A stretch of 13,655 bases of DNA from an uncultured Dorea sp. GTDB taxonomy: Bacteria > Bacillota > Clostridia > Lachnospirales > Lachnospiraceae. A program made the position numbers and the translations under genes. The notes below the pieces were generated by a model, which saw nothing but the letters and a program-made list of their open reading frames with translations, did no database searches and was not told the origin of the DNA. The stretch is taken from positions 19,853 to 33,507 of the forward strand of contig CAJTUQ010000018.1 in assembly GCA_910579335.1 (NCBI GenBank). Direction: 5' to 3'. Shown here piece after piece: positions 8,311 to 13,477 of the stretch (within the stretch, counting starts at the first letter, position 1; each line of letters begins with the position of its first letter).

Positions 8311-8345
8311 ATTTTAGCAGTCTGATACTATCCTTGAGACTATCC
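8311..8345 (-). promoter_or_regulatory. Candidate pilus-operon promoter with tandem 12-bp activator repeats
   Basis: On the minus strand an extended -10 (TGC then TAAAAT, 8311-8319) lies about 40 nt before the first operon gene. No good -35 is present. In its place are two adjacent 12-mers (8322-8333 and 8334-8345 in plus coordinates), read on the minus strand as GGATAGTCTCAA and GGATAGTATCAG, 10 of 12 identical. SARP-type activators are known to bind heptameric direct repeats about one helical turn apart, close upstream of the -10. Period (12 bp) and placement fit that pattern approximately, so this is a candidate site for the regulator encoded just upstream. Confidence 0.6.
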
Positions 8346-8409
8346 ATTTCGAAGAAAAATGCGTATTTTTATCTTTTTTTGCCATTGCTTTATTTCATAC
8401 ATATAGCGC

Positions 8410-9603
8410 CTATGCCTCACAGATAATACAGTCCACATGATACTGCACTCCAATACGCTGTCTGCCCGTCAAAAACTTTTGGCTGATGCGCTTTTCTATC
8501 AGCTCGCAATTCTCTCTGGTTATATTAATCAACATTACCAGAAACTGTCCCTTTCCATACTGGCTGACGATATCGCCATGCCTGACTGAGCTTTGAATCG
8601 CAAGCCCCAGCCTTTCTGACAGCTCCTTAAATCTCTGCCCTTCCTCCATAGGATTGCCCTTGCCGTCCACCAGCGTACAAAGCATCAAATATCCGCTCTG
8701 CCCGCCCCGCTCCATCATGCGGCAGAATATCTGGTATGCGCCCCTGAACACAGGATATGAGCACAGATACCCGCCTGTTATCTCCTCTGCATCCTCCCTT
8801 AGAAACTCCTGAATCTGAGCCAGTGTATTATATGGATAATTCATCCGTTCCTCAAGAAAATCCATCAGCTTCGTAATTTTCGACGCAGGATACAGCCCCC
8901 TCTCCTTGAGATAAATGTCCGCCGTATCCGCATACAGCTGCTGGGCCTCCTTATAGCGCTCACTTCCAATCAAAGCTTCCAGTATCAGACCTTCCCAATC
9001 GGAAAACGGGTCTATCTTTGCAGCATACCGTCCTAAATCCTCCAGACGGAACCAATCCTGTCTCTTCCTTATAATAAATGCGGCCTGCTGCACGCAGTCG
9101 CAGAAACGGCTGTGATACTTCCTGGCCTCCGCACCCGCCCATAGTACTCCCGCATAATCTGAAAGAAATTCACCCTTGTATATCCGGCAGGCTTCCAGAT
9201 AAAGCCGAAGCCGTTCTTCCTCCTCTCTGGCGTCAGCCGCCTTTTTGCACAGCTCGTCGAAAACAGCCGCATCCTCCCTCACAGCTATAAAAGGAGTCCA
9301 TCTGTAGACCCCCTTTTCCAATATAATGTAATTCTGCTCAGGAAGTCCCATGCTTCTAAGCTTTTTTTTTGCTTTATATACGATTGTCTGTAAAGCCTGA
9401 TGACGGTTTTCTATATCCCTGTCTCCCAGCAGAGTCTCTTCCAAACGGTCCCTGCTTATGCCGTCCGGGACATGATGAAGTAATAGCTGCATCAGGCTTG
9501 TAAAATGTGTATCTCTTGCCTTTCCACCAGTCAAAGGCTGAGCACCGTAGCTCATCCGGAATTTTCCAAACATCTGTACGTGCAGTATATTCTGCTCCTC
9601 CAT
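8410..9603 (-). CDS. SARP/BTAD-family transcriptional regulator with degenerate GGDEF-like tail (397 aa)
   Basis: Probably the activator of the pilus operon that begins 140 bp downstream. Residues about 5-105 form an OmpR-type winged helix (HVQMFGKFRMSYG, ISRDRLEETLLG, ALQTIVYKAKKKLR, YRW). Residues about 110-255 match the bacterial transcriptional activation domain, a TPR-like helical block (FLSDYAGVLWA; Y-K-E-A-Q-Q-L-Y). The C-terminal part (about 275-395) reads like a GGDEF fold without its signature: RHGDIVSQYGKGQFLVML, where YGKGQF replaces the GGDEF loop, so cyclase activity is not expected. The start ATG at 9603 is preceded by GAGGTGG. Its leader holds one inverted repeat of the invertible segment and its only good promoter lies inside that segment, so expression should depend on orientation. 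Function as pilus activator is inferred from context. Confidence 0.88.
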   Translation of the reverse strand: MEEQNILHVQMFGKFRMSYGAQPLTGGKARDTHFTSLMQLLLHHVPDGISRDRLEETLLGDRDIENRHQALQTIVYKAKKKLRSMGLPEQNYIILEKGVYRWTPFIAVREDAAVFDELCKKAADAREEEERLRLYLEACRIYKGEFLSDYAGVLWAGAEARKYHSRFCDCVQQAAFIIRKRQDWFRLEDLGRYAAKIDPFSDWEGLILEALIGSERYKEAQQLYADTADIYLKERGLYPASKITKLMDFLEERMNYPYNTLAQIQEFLREDAEEITGGYLCSYPVFRGAYQIFCRMMERGGQSGYLMLCTLVDGKGNPMEEGQRFKELSERLGLAIQSSVRHGDIVSQYGKGQFLVMLINITRENCELIEKRISQKFLTGRQRIGVQYHVDCIICEA

Positions 9604-9649
9604 CCCACCACCTCACATTCCAACATAATTTCTCCTGCCCGTTTCCATA

Positions 9650-9673
9650 CCTCAGAATAAACATTCTGTGGTA
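9650..9673. repeat. Left inverted repeat (recombination site) of the invertible promoter
   Basis: Arm CCTCAGAAT, core AAAC, arm ATTCTGTGG, then TA. It matches the reverse complement of the right copy (9918-9941) at 23 of 24 positions, 21 of them contiguous (9653-9673). Paired 9-bp arms round a 4-bp asymmetric centre look like a tyrosine-recombinase core site. The single mismatch, T at 9652, is in the outer arm, which inversion does not exchange. In the transcript it would form a hairpin in the regulator's 5' leader. Confidence 0.85.
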
Positions 9674-9705
9674 AATATAAAGCGTATATTTTTATATATA
9701 TAGCA

Positions 9706-9734
9706 ATTATATCTTTTTGACTATAAAAAAGCAA
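9706..9734 (-). promoter_or_regulatory. Promoter for the SARP regulator, inside the invertible segment
   Basis: On the minus strand TTGCTT (9729-9734), a 17-bp spacer and a consensus TATAAT (9706-9711). Transcription would start near 9699 and give a leader of about 95 nt that includes the left inverted repeat. I found no comparable -35/-10 pair on the plus strand of the segment: TTGACT at 9717 has no -10 at the right distance. Confidence 0.72.
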
Positions 9735-9840
9735 TGCAAACAAACCATATATAAATTTTTTTTACCTCTTTTAATAAATTTATCATATGCTAAACAAGCC
9801 TGATAAGTGACTGAGACCGCAGGCTTCTTTCGTATAGTCT

Positions 9841-9880
9841 TTTTTCTCCGGAGATTTTTCTTTTTCTCCGGAGATTTTTT
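9841..9880 (+). terminator. Tandem 20-bp repeat with CTCCGGAG palindromes, right-facing terminator candidate
   Basis: A 20-bp unit made of TTTTT, CTCCGGAGA and TTTTTC is present twice (9841-9860, 9861-9880, one base different). Each holds the palindrome TCTCCGGAGA, so the two copies can pair as a 10-bp stem with a T-rich loop, followed by TTTTTT on the plus strand. On the minus strand A-runs follow instead, so as a terminator it works only rightward. Its orientation would reverse with the segment. It could also be a pair of protein sites. Confidence 0.55.
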
Positions 9881-9917
9881 ATTTATAAATGTTTCCCCAA
9901 TATCTGATATGTAAAAA

Positions 9918-9941
9918 TACCACAGAATGTTTATTCTGTGG
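9918..9941. repeat. Right inverted repeat (recombination site) of the invertible promoter
   Basis: TA, then arm CCACAGAAT (9920-9928), core GTTT, arm ATTCTGTGG (9933-9941): a perfect 9-bp dyad. It is the reverse complement of the left copy except for one base. It ends 3 bp before the stop codon of the recombinase gene, so inversion leaves that gene intact. Confidence 0.85.
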
Positions 9942-9944
9942 CTT

Positions 9945-10781
9945 CTATATTATCATTCTCATCCTATTCAGAATCCTTTCATGTGAACTGGCGCTTACAG
10001 CAACGTAAATCCTTGTTGTCTCAATTCGGCTGTGGCCCAGAACATCCGCAAGATGAGCAAGGTTTTTTTCTATCTTATAATATACTCTTGCAAATAAATG
10101 CCGCAGATTGTGTGGAAATACTTTACACTCGTCCACCCTTGCCTGGGGGCACAGCTTTTTCATATCATGGCATATGTTTGAACGATCCAGCGGCTTTCCG
10201 CTTCTTGTCCGAAAGATATGTCCGCTTTCAATCCCACATTTTTGTGCATAAAGCCGAAGTCTCTTTCTTAATTCCTTCTGCAGGATAACCGTACGGTTTT
10301 TTCCTTTCAGTTGTATCTGCGCGCGTCCGGTCATAACAGCCTCTACTGTCATATAGCAAAGCTCACTGATTCTGATTCCGGTGCTTCCTAGCGTAAGAAG
10401 AAGCAGATACAGCCGTTCATTGCCCCTGCAGAGCGCCGCCCTCAAAAGCCGCCTGTACTCTTCCTCTGACAATTCCTTTTCCTCCTCCAAAAACACTTGA
10501 CGCTGCACTCTCAAAAGCTTAAGCTTCATTCCTGACTGTCCGCAGAAATCTATATAAGCATTAATTGCCGAAATATTTCCGTTTACTGTCTGAGCTTTAT
10601 ATTTTTTCAATAGCTCATCCCGATACTCAAGCAGCAATTCTTTCGTAATCCTCCTCCCGTCCAAAAATGCTGACAGCCTCTCAATGGACGACATATATTT
10701 TGCAACCGTTGCTCTTGATTTTTCGCCGTCATACAGACTGAGCCCAAATGCCGTCAGGGTACTTTGCGTAATAATATTCAT
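9945..10781 (-). CDS. Tyrosine site-specific recombinase, probable invertase of the adjacent promoter (278 aa)
   Basis: A XerC/D-like recombinase that breaks and rejoins DNA through a covalent 3'-phosphotyrosine. The N-terminal SAM-like DNA-binding domain (about 5-85) includes SRATVAKYMSSIERLSAFL. The catalytic domain holds all expected residues: R137 in GSTGIRISEL, a beta-hairpin Lys in LKGK (K159 or K161), H224 and R227 in HNLRHLF, H250 in LGHSRIETTRIY, and nucleophile Y259. It is compact, at the usual length for simple invertases or Xer-like proteins, without the arm-binding domain of many phage integrases. ATG at 10781 follows AAGGAGG (10789-10795) by 7 nt. It abuts the right inverted repeat, so the flanking segment is its natural substrate. 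Its own promoter lies outside the segment, so supply should not depend on switch state, although an inverted promoter would transcribe antisense to it. Confidence 0.92.
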   Translation of the reverse strand: MNIITQSTLTAFGLSLYDGEKSRATVAKYMSSIERLSAFLDGRRITKELLLEYRDELLKKYKAQTVNGNISAINAYIDFCGQSGMKLKLLRVQRQVFLEEEKELSEEEYRRLLRAALCRGNERLYLLLLTLGSTGIRISELCYMTVEAVMTGRAQIQLKGKNRTVILQKELRKRLRLYAQKCGIESGHIFRTRSGKPLDRSNICHDMKKLCPQARVDECKVFPHNLRHLFARVYYKIEKNLAHLADVLGHSRIETTRIYVAVSASSHERILNRMRMII

Positions 10782-10831
10782 GCGGTTTCCTCCTTTTTTA
10801 GATATTATTTCCCCTTCATTCTAACGGATAC

Positions 10832-10860
10832 AAAATATGAAGTTTTTATTTATTTTTCAA
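10832..10860 (-). promoter_or_regulatory. Candidate promoter of the recombinase gene
   Basis: Minus-strand TTGAAA (10855-10860), a 17-bp spacer and TATTTT (10832-10837), about 50 nt before the start codon. The -35 is good and the -10 weak, which fits low expression. It diverges from the tRNA promoter. Confidence 0.5.
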
Positions 10861-10877
10861 TTTCTTTTCTCAGCGTC

Positions 10878-10906
10878 TTTACATAAAAATCCAAAAGTGC
10901 TATAAT
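10878..10906 (+). promoter_or_regulatory. Strong promoter of the tRNA-Gly/tRNA-Ala operon
   Basis: TTTACA (10878-10883), a 17-bp spacer ending in TGC, and consensus TATAAT (10901-10906). The predicted start, near 10913, is only a few bases before the first tRNA. Confidence 0.85.
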
Positions 10907-10914
10907 AATCGCAT

Positions 10915-10985
10915 GCAGATATGGTTCATCGGTAGAACACTGGCTTCCCAAGCCGGAGAGGCGGGTTCGACTCCCGTTATCTGCT
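10915..10985 (+). tRNA. tRNA-Gly, anticodon CCC
   Basis: Full cloverleaf: acceptor GCAGATA/TATCTGC, D arm GTTC/GAAC, anticodon stem CTGGC/GCCGG with loop TTCCCAA (anticodon CCC at 10947-10949), 4-nt variable loop, T arm with TTCGACT, discriminator T. The 3' CCA is not encoded. It reads GGG glycine codons. Confidence 0.95.
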
Positions 10986-10998
10986 TTCATTCATTTAA

Positions 10999-11071
10999 GG
11001 GGCATTAGCGCAGTTGGGAGCGCGCAACATTCGCATTGTTGAGGCCACGGGTTCGAATCCCGTATGCTCCA
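10999..11071 (+). tRNA. tRNA-Ala, anticodon CGC
   Basis: Full cloverleaf: acceptor GGGGCAT/ATGCTCC including the G3-U70 wobble that marks alanine tRNAs, D arm GCGC/GCGC, anticodon stem CAACA/TGTTG with loop TTCGCAT (anticodon CGC), T arm ACGGG/CCCGT with loop TTCGAAT, discriminator A. The CCA is not encoded. It lies 13 nt after tRNA-Gly and is probably cotranscribed. Confidence 0.96.
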
Positions 11072-11147
11072 CTTAAACGCATTAAGTTTAACTCCGCATA
11101 TGAAATTATCATATACAGGAATATGTTTTGCTTAGTGTATTGGCGAA

Positions 11148-11179
11148 AATAAAGACGGCATAGGCTGTCTTTATTTTTT
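11148..11179 (+). terminator. Intrinsic terminator of the tRNA operon
   Basis: AATAAAGAC and GTCTTTATT form a 9-bp stem round a 10-nt loop, with the 3' arm running into TTTT. Between tRNA-Ala and this hairpin (11072-11147) I see nothing else but a short AT-rich dyad. Confidence 0.75.
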
Positions 11180-11228
11180 ATGCTCCGAAATAAATAGTCG
11201 GGTGCTTTTTAAAAAGGAGCATAGCCGA

Positions 11229-11540
11229 ATGAATAAATATTTTGCAGGGGTAAAGACAATAGAGGAATTACGCCAAAAGTACAGAGAGTTATTAAAGAAA
11301 TATCATCCCGATAATGAGAATGGAAGTGTTGATGTCACACAAGAGATTAACACTGAGTATGACCGCTTATTTGACGTTTTGAGCCAAGAAAAGCACGCAG
11401 ACGAGGGAACCCTAAGTATGACTATCAAGCGGAGAATGACGCTTTTAAGGCGGTCATAAACACAATCATATTATACAACATGGAAATTGAATTGACAGGC
11501 AACTGGATATGGTGCTTTGACTGTTTCGCTTACAAGACAG
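11229..11540 (+). pseudogene. Frameshifted and truncated J-domain (DnaJ-like) gene of a mobile element
   Basis: Begins MNKYFAGVKTIEELRQKY and has the J-domain signature YHPD (H26-P27-D28), then EINTEYDRLF. An AAAAGGAG site 9 nt before the ATG at 11229 supports the start; the upstream GTG at 11202 lies before that site. Around 11403-11413 the frame breaks: the original frame ends in an unrelated tail at 11459, while from 11411 another frame continues sensibly with PKYDYQAENDAFKAVI, then MEIELTGNWIWCFDCFAYK. This fits loss of one base. Small J-domain proteins ending with a WIWCF-type tail are, as I recall, common cargo of clostridial conjugative and mobilizable elements. The tail stops abruptly near 11540, where unrelated sequence begins. 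Non-functional as it stands. Confidence 0.7.
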
Positions 11541-11549
11541 GCTCAAAGA

Positions 11550-11660
11550 GATATCCGGGTTGCTGTGACCGACCTCACATCCGTTCTTACGGTCCGTGTC
11601 ACGGTCTATATGCCTGATATATCCGGCAATGCCGCCATATCCTGTCTTGCTTGTCTTCGT
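11550..11660 (-). pseudogene. N-terminal fragment of a mobilization (Mob/Pre-type) protein
   Basis: Read on the minus strand, the frame gives KTSKTGYGGIAGYIRHIDRD, then TDRKNGCEVGHSNPDI. This resembles the N-terminus of plasmid/transposon mobilization relaxases as I remember them (the GYGGIAGYIRHIDR start and the NGCEVxHSNPDI pair). There is no start codon: the codons before KTSK are TGT ACG, back to an in-frame TGA. The resemblance ends at about 11550, next to the broken end of the J-domain gene on the other strand. It is a relic of about 37 codons; the two remnants face each other, so a deletion or rearrangement probably joined them. Family assignment rests on motif memory and is moderate. 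Confidence 0.5.
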
Positions 11661-11663
11661 ACA

Positions 11664-11978
11664 AGTGTATTTTCCAGAATGAAAGATATATCATATCTTA
11701 TACGGTTTTTCTCATGTATCATCTTTCCCGTAAGTCTTATTCTCCGGCAGACTTCCCCATATCCGAAAGTTTATTTCTAACCCGAATAGTTATCTCTCCC
11801 CATAGCCTGTAGCAAAATACAACCCAATATCCCAGAGGGCATCAGGTGATTTTGCAAGGGGAGTGTTGCTACGCCCCTTTGAACCCCCGGCATTTTATCC
11901 TTTTTCCTGTTCGGTATCTACTGCGATAAGTTATAATAAGAAATCGGGAGCAGATATAAAAAGGAGGGAACTGATACT
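11664..11978. other. Non-coding stretch, possible oriT relic and upstream region of the 72-aa gene
   Basis: No convincing gene in about 315 bases. It is what would lie upstream of the Mob fragment, the usual place of an origin of transfer. An inverted repeat, AAGGGG (11856-11861) and CCCCTT (11874-11879) with a 12-nt loop, lies in a G/C-rich patch unlike the AT-rich surroundings. TATAAT at 11932-11937 may be the -10 for the next gene, but its -35 (near 11909) is poor. The oriT idea is speculative. Confidence 0.3.
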
Positions 11979-12197
11979 ATGAATCAAAAATATTTAGAAT
12001 CTGCTATACTCTTTGCAAGGCTTTATGGCATTGCTGAAACTCTGAATCCGTGGGCGAATGTTGATGACGAAACATTTATCGGTACGATAAAAAAATGGAC
12101 GGATGAATTTGCAGGCATGGAAAATGGGGATGTTCTAAAATTCTTTGAATGGAAAATTGAACAAAAAAAGACAGGACACTTTGACTATACCGAGTAA
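11979..12197 (+). CDS. Small hypothetical protein (72 aa)
   Basis: Begins MNQKYLESAILFARLYGIAE and is acidic and probably all-helical, with NPWANVDDETFIGTIKKWTDEF in the middle. There is no signal peptide or membrane span. AAGGAGG lies 11 nt before the ATG, slightly long but strong. A possible -10 (TATAAT) lies 42 nt upstream and a candidate terminator overlaps the stop codon. I do not recognise the family; the protein-like composition and clean signals favour a real gene. Its setting beside J-domain and Mob remnants suggests it came with the same mobile element. Confidence 0.65.
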   Translation: MNQKYLESAILFARLYGIAETLNPWANVDDETFIGTIKKWTDEFAGMENGDVLKFFEWKIEQKKTGHFDYTE

Positions 12198-12210
12198 TTG
12201 TCCTGCTTTT
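12172..12210 (+). terminator. Candidate terminator at the end of the 72-aa gene
   Basis: CAGGACA (12172-12178) and TGTCCTG (12199-12205) can form a 7-bp stem with a 20-nt loop, followed by CTTTTAA. The stop codon lies in the loop. The large loop makes this moderate. Confidence 0.4.
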
Positions 12211-12415
12211 AATCATCCTCCGTCTTGTATTCCAATATATCTGACACTTGACACTCTAAAATCTCACAAAGGGTGTCTAAAGTCTTTGTTGTAATCGCTT
12301 CTCCATGTTTCATTCTATGGAGCGTATGCGCTGAAATACCTTGTTTAAAGATAAGGGCATATTCTGTAATACCTCTTTTCAAGAGAGTATTGTAAAAAGG
12401 CTGATATGAAATCAT
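12209..12415 (-). CDS. Short XRE/Cro-type helix-turn-helix regulator (68 aa)
   Basis: A compact DNA-binding protein of the HTH_26/Cro-C1 kind, almost only the domain: LKRGITEYALIFKQGISAHTLHRMKHGEAI carries the two HTH helices, then TTKTLDTLCEILECQVSDIL, the classic C-terminal half. The start is the ATG at 12415, 8 nt after AGAAGGAG; a longer upstream frame covers that site and is rejected. It is divergent from the secreted-protein gene and the 117-bp gap holds a strong promoter with operator-like repeats, so control of itself and that neighbour is likely. Such small repressors are common in mobile elements. Function is family-based; targets are inferred. Confidence 0.85.
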   Translation of the reverse strand: MISYQPFYNTLLKRGITEYALIFKQGISAHTLHRMKHGEAITTKTLDTLCEILECQVSDILEYKTEDD

Positions 12416-12462
12416 GTGAAAATCTCCTTCTGATTTTTTCAAATCATATCATGCTCACTCTA

Positions 12463-12494
12463 TTGACTATACTAAAAATATTGAGTATAATAGA
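12463..12494 (+). promoter_or_regulatory. Strong promoter with repeated operator-like motif for the secreted-protein gene
   Basis: TTGACT (12463-12468), a 17-bp spacer, and TATAAT (12486-12491). Two 14-mers, TATTGACTATACTA (12461-12474) and TATTGAGTATAATA (12479-12492), are 12/14 identical and 18 bp apart, covering both promoter boxes. TATACT and AGTATA within them also form a dyad. A repressor bound here would block transcription; the adjacent XRE protein is the obvious candidate. Confidence 0.7.
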
Positions 12495-12532
12495 AAAGAA
12501 TCTTATGAATGTAGCAAAGAAAGGAGATTTAT

Positions 12533-13087
12533 ATGAAAAAAATAAAAAGAAGATTCTTAGCTATGGGTATTTGCCTTGCAGTCCTGTTTTGTTCCCTTGC
12601 ACCCGTTCAGCCAGTAAATGCCGCGGCAAAAACCATTAATCTGACCGTCCGCTATAAAGGAAAGAATGTGACATTTGAGGCATATCGCAATCCGAACACT
12701 TCTAAAACAAAAATTGTTAAGAAAGCAAAGACATATGCTGCTGTGAAAAAAGCATGGGGCAAGGCGAATGTGGTTGAAGGAGGTGTCGGCGGTTATGCTT
12801 ATACCTGGAAAAGCGGAAAAACAGAAATTTGGTTTAACACGGATGAAAAAGGAAAACGCTCGGAAAGTATTCTCATAGATATCAAAAACAAAAAAGCGAC
12901 TTTATGCGGTATAAAAGTCGGTATGTCAAAAAAGCAGGCTTTACGGAAGTTAAGAAAACAGTGGGGTAAAAAGAACGTTTCTACCACAAAAAATCAAATT
13001 CTTGTTCAGACGTACCCAGGACTTATACCGATGACTTTTGATTTGAAATCCGGAAAGATTCGTTCTATCTATTATATGCACTCTTAA
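12533..13087 (+). CDS. Secreted protein of unknown function (184 aa)
   Basis: A clear Sec signal peptide: basic start MKKIKRRF, a hydrophobic core, and a cleavage-like VNAAA near residue 31. The mature part is very Lys-rich (calculated basic by eye) and appears to hold two related halves, each with a short helix then beta strands: KAKTYAAVKKAWGKANVV with TWKSGKTEIWF, and VGMSKKQALRKLRKQWGKKN with MTFDLKSGKIRSIYY. No sorting signal or membrane anchor follows, so it should be released. No cysteines except near the signal peptide and one in LCGIKVGMS. Start ATG 12533 follows AAAGGAG by 7 nt. I cannot name the family. The shared strong promoter region with an XRE repressor points to controlled expression. 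Confidence 0.82.
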   Translation: MKKIKRRFLAMGICLAVLFCSLAPVQPVNAAAKTINLTVRYKGKNVTFEAYRNPNTSKTKIVKKAKTYAAVKKAWGKANVVEGGVGGYAYTWKSGKTEIWFNTDEKGKRSESILIDIKNKKATLCGIKVGMSKKQALRKLRKQWGKKNVSTTKNQILVQTYPGLIPMTFDLKSGKIRSIYYMHS

Positions 13088-13140
13088 ACCGCCATTATCG
13101 AAAAATAGCATTATAGTTTACATATTTTCCCCATGTATTC

Positions 13141-13174
13141 ATAAGGATAACTTCGAAAACGGAGTTATCCTTAT
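13141..13174. terminator. Bidirectional-looking hairpin after the secreted-protein gene
   Basis: ATAAGGATAACT (13141-13152) and AGTTATCCTTAT (13163-13174) pair perfectly for 12 bp with a 10-nt loop. It lies 53 nt after the secreted-protein stop and overlaps the stop codon of the minus-strand ORF beyond. No T-run follows on either strand, so termination is likely but not certain. Confidence 0.55.
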
Positions 13175-13434
13175 TCCTGTCCTAAAATTATAGGTTGAAC
13201 AAGTTTAGTCAAGTCCAGCTTTTCTGATTTTGCATGACGACTCTCGCTATCTATTCTCCTTTTTGCATCAAGCGCCCTGTCGATTTTAGAGGAGAATAAG
13301 ACATATGCCTTGAGCCATTCATCGTCCATTGCTATAACTCTCATCGTAATTTTACCCTCCGCAATGCCATTCACTAAGAAGCCGGTAAGTTCCTGTGCGT
13401 TTTGCAGGCTGGTGCCGGAGATTTGCTCCGGCAC
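13171..13434 (-). CDS. Uncertain small ORF (57-87 aa), possibly a gene fragment
   Basis: The frame gives QNAQELTGFLVNGIAEGKI, then MRVIAMDDEWLKAYVLFSSK, then a basic stretch IDRALDAKRRIDSESRH; protein-like, probably helical and soluble. The longest start is a GTG at 13434 inside a 13-bp hairpin, which is implausible. A better start is the ATG whose codon ends at 13344, 11 nt after GGAGG, giving 57 aa; alternatively this is the tail of a longer gene lost by rearrangement. An in-frame TAG lies just upstream of the hairpin. I do not recognise the family. It converges with the secreted-protein gene. Confidence 0.4.
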   Translation of the reverse strand: MPEQISGTSLQNAQELTGFLVNGIAEGKITMRVIAMDDEWLKAYVLFSSKIDRALDAKRRIDSESRHAKSEKLDLTKLVQPIILGQE

Positions 13435-13438
13435 CAGC
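13408..13438. repeat. Perfect 13-bp GC-rich hairpin
   Basis: GCTGGTGCCGGAG (13408-13420) and CTCCGGCACCAGC (13426-13438) form a perfect stem with a 5-nt loop ATTTG. On the plus strand TTTGTCT follows, a weak T-tract. It is much more GC-rich than its surroundings. It may be a terminator for transcription from the left, or a relic end of an inserted element. Confidence 0.6.
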
Positions 13439-13477
13439 TTTGTCTACAATCTGAGGGCTGTATATGCTGTCTTTATT

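Larger units (their letters stand above)
9653..9938. other. Invertible promoter segment (phase-variation switch) upstream of the SARP regulator
   Basis: AT-rich DNA of 244 bp lies between perfect 21-bp inverted repeats (9653-9673 and 9918-9938), placed between the regulator and a tyrosine recombinase gene. No coding sequence lies inside. It holds one good promoter facing left toward the regulator (9706-9734), a 7-bp inverted repeat (AAGCCTG at 9796-9802, CAGGCTT at 9820-9826), and a tandem palindromic terminator-like element facing right (9841-9880). In the orientation shown the regulator should be ON. After inversion the promoter would face the 3' end of the recombinase, antisense to it, and the terminator would face the regulator. 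Inversion is inferred from structure; only one orientation is visible here. Confidence 0.8.

Noticed and set aside
8356..8371. AAAAATGCGTATTTTT dyad after the regulator gene as an intrinsic terminator
   Set aside because: The stem is five A-T pairs only, too weak to call a terminator.
9717..9722. TTGACT on the plus strand inside the invertible segment as a second, rightward promoter
   Set aside because: No -10-like sequence at 15-19 bp; the nearest TATAAA is 27 bp away.
9945..11071. Tyrosine recombinase next to tRNA genes, as in an integrase with a tRNA attachment site
   Set aside because: The recombinase is compact and abuts a pair of inverted recombinase-like sites on its other side, and no duplicate of a tRNA 3' end is visible in the window. 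An invertase explains the layout better.
11517..11780. Plus-strand frame of 87 codons
   Set aside because: It runs antisense over the Mob-like fragment and in the wrong frame for the J-domain tail; no ribosome site.
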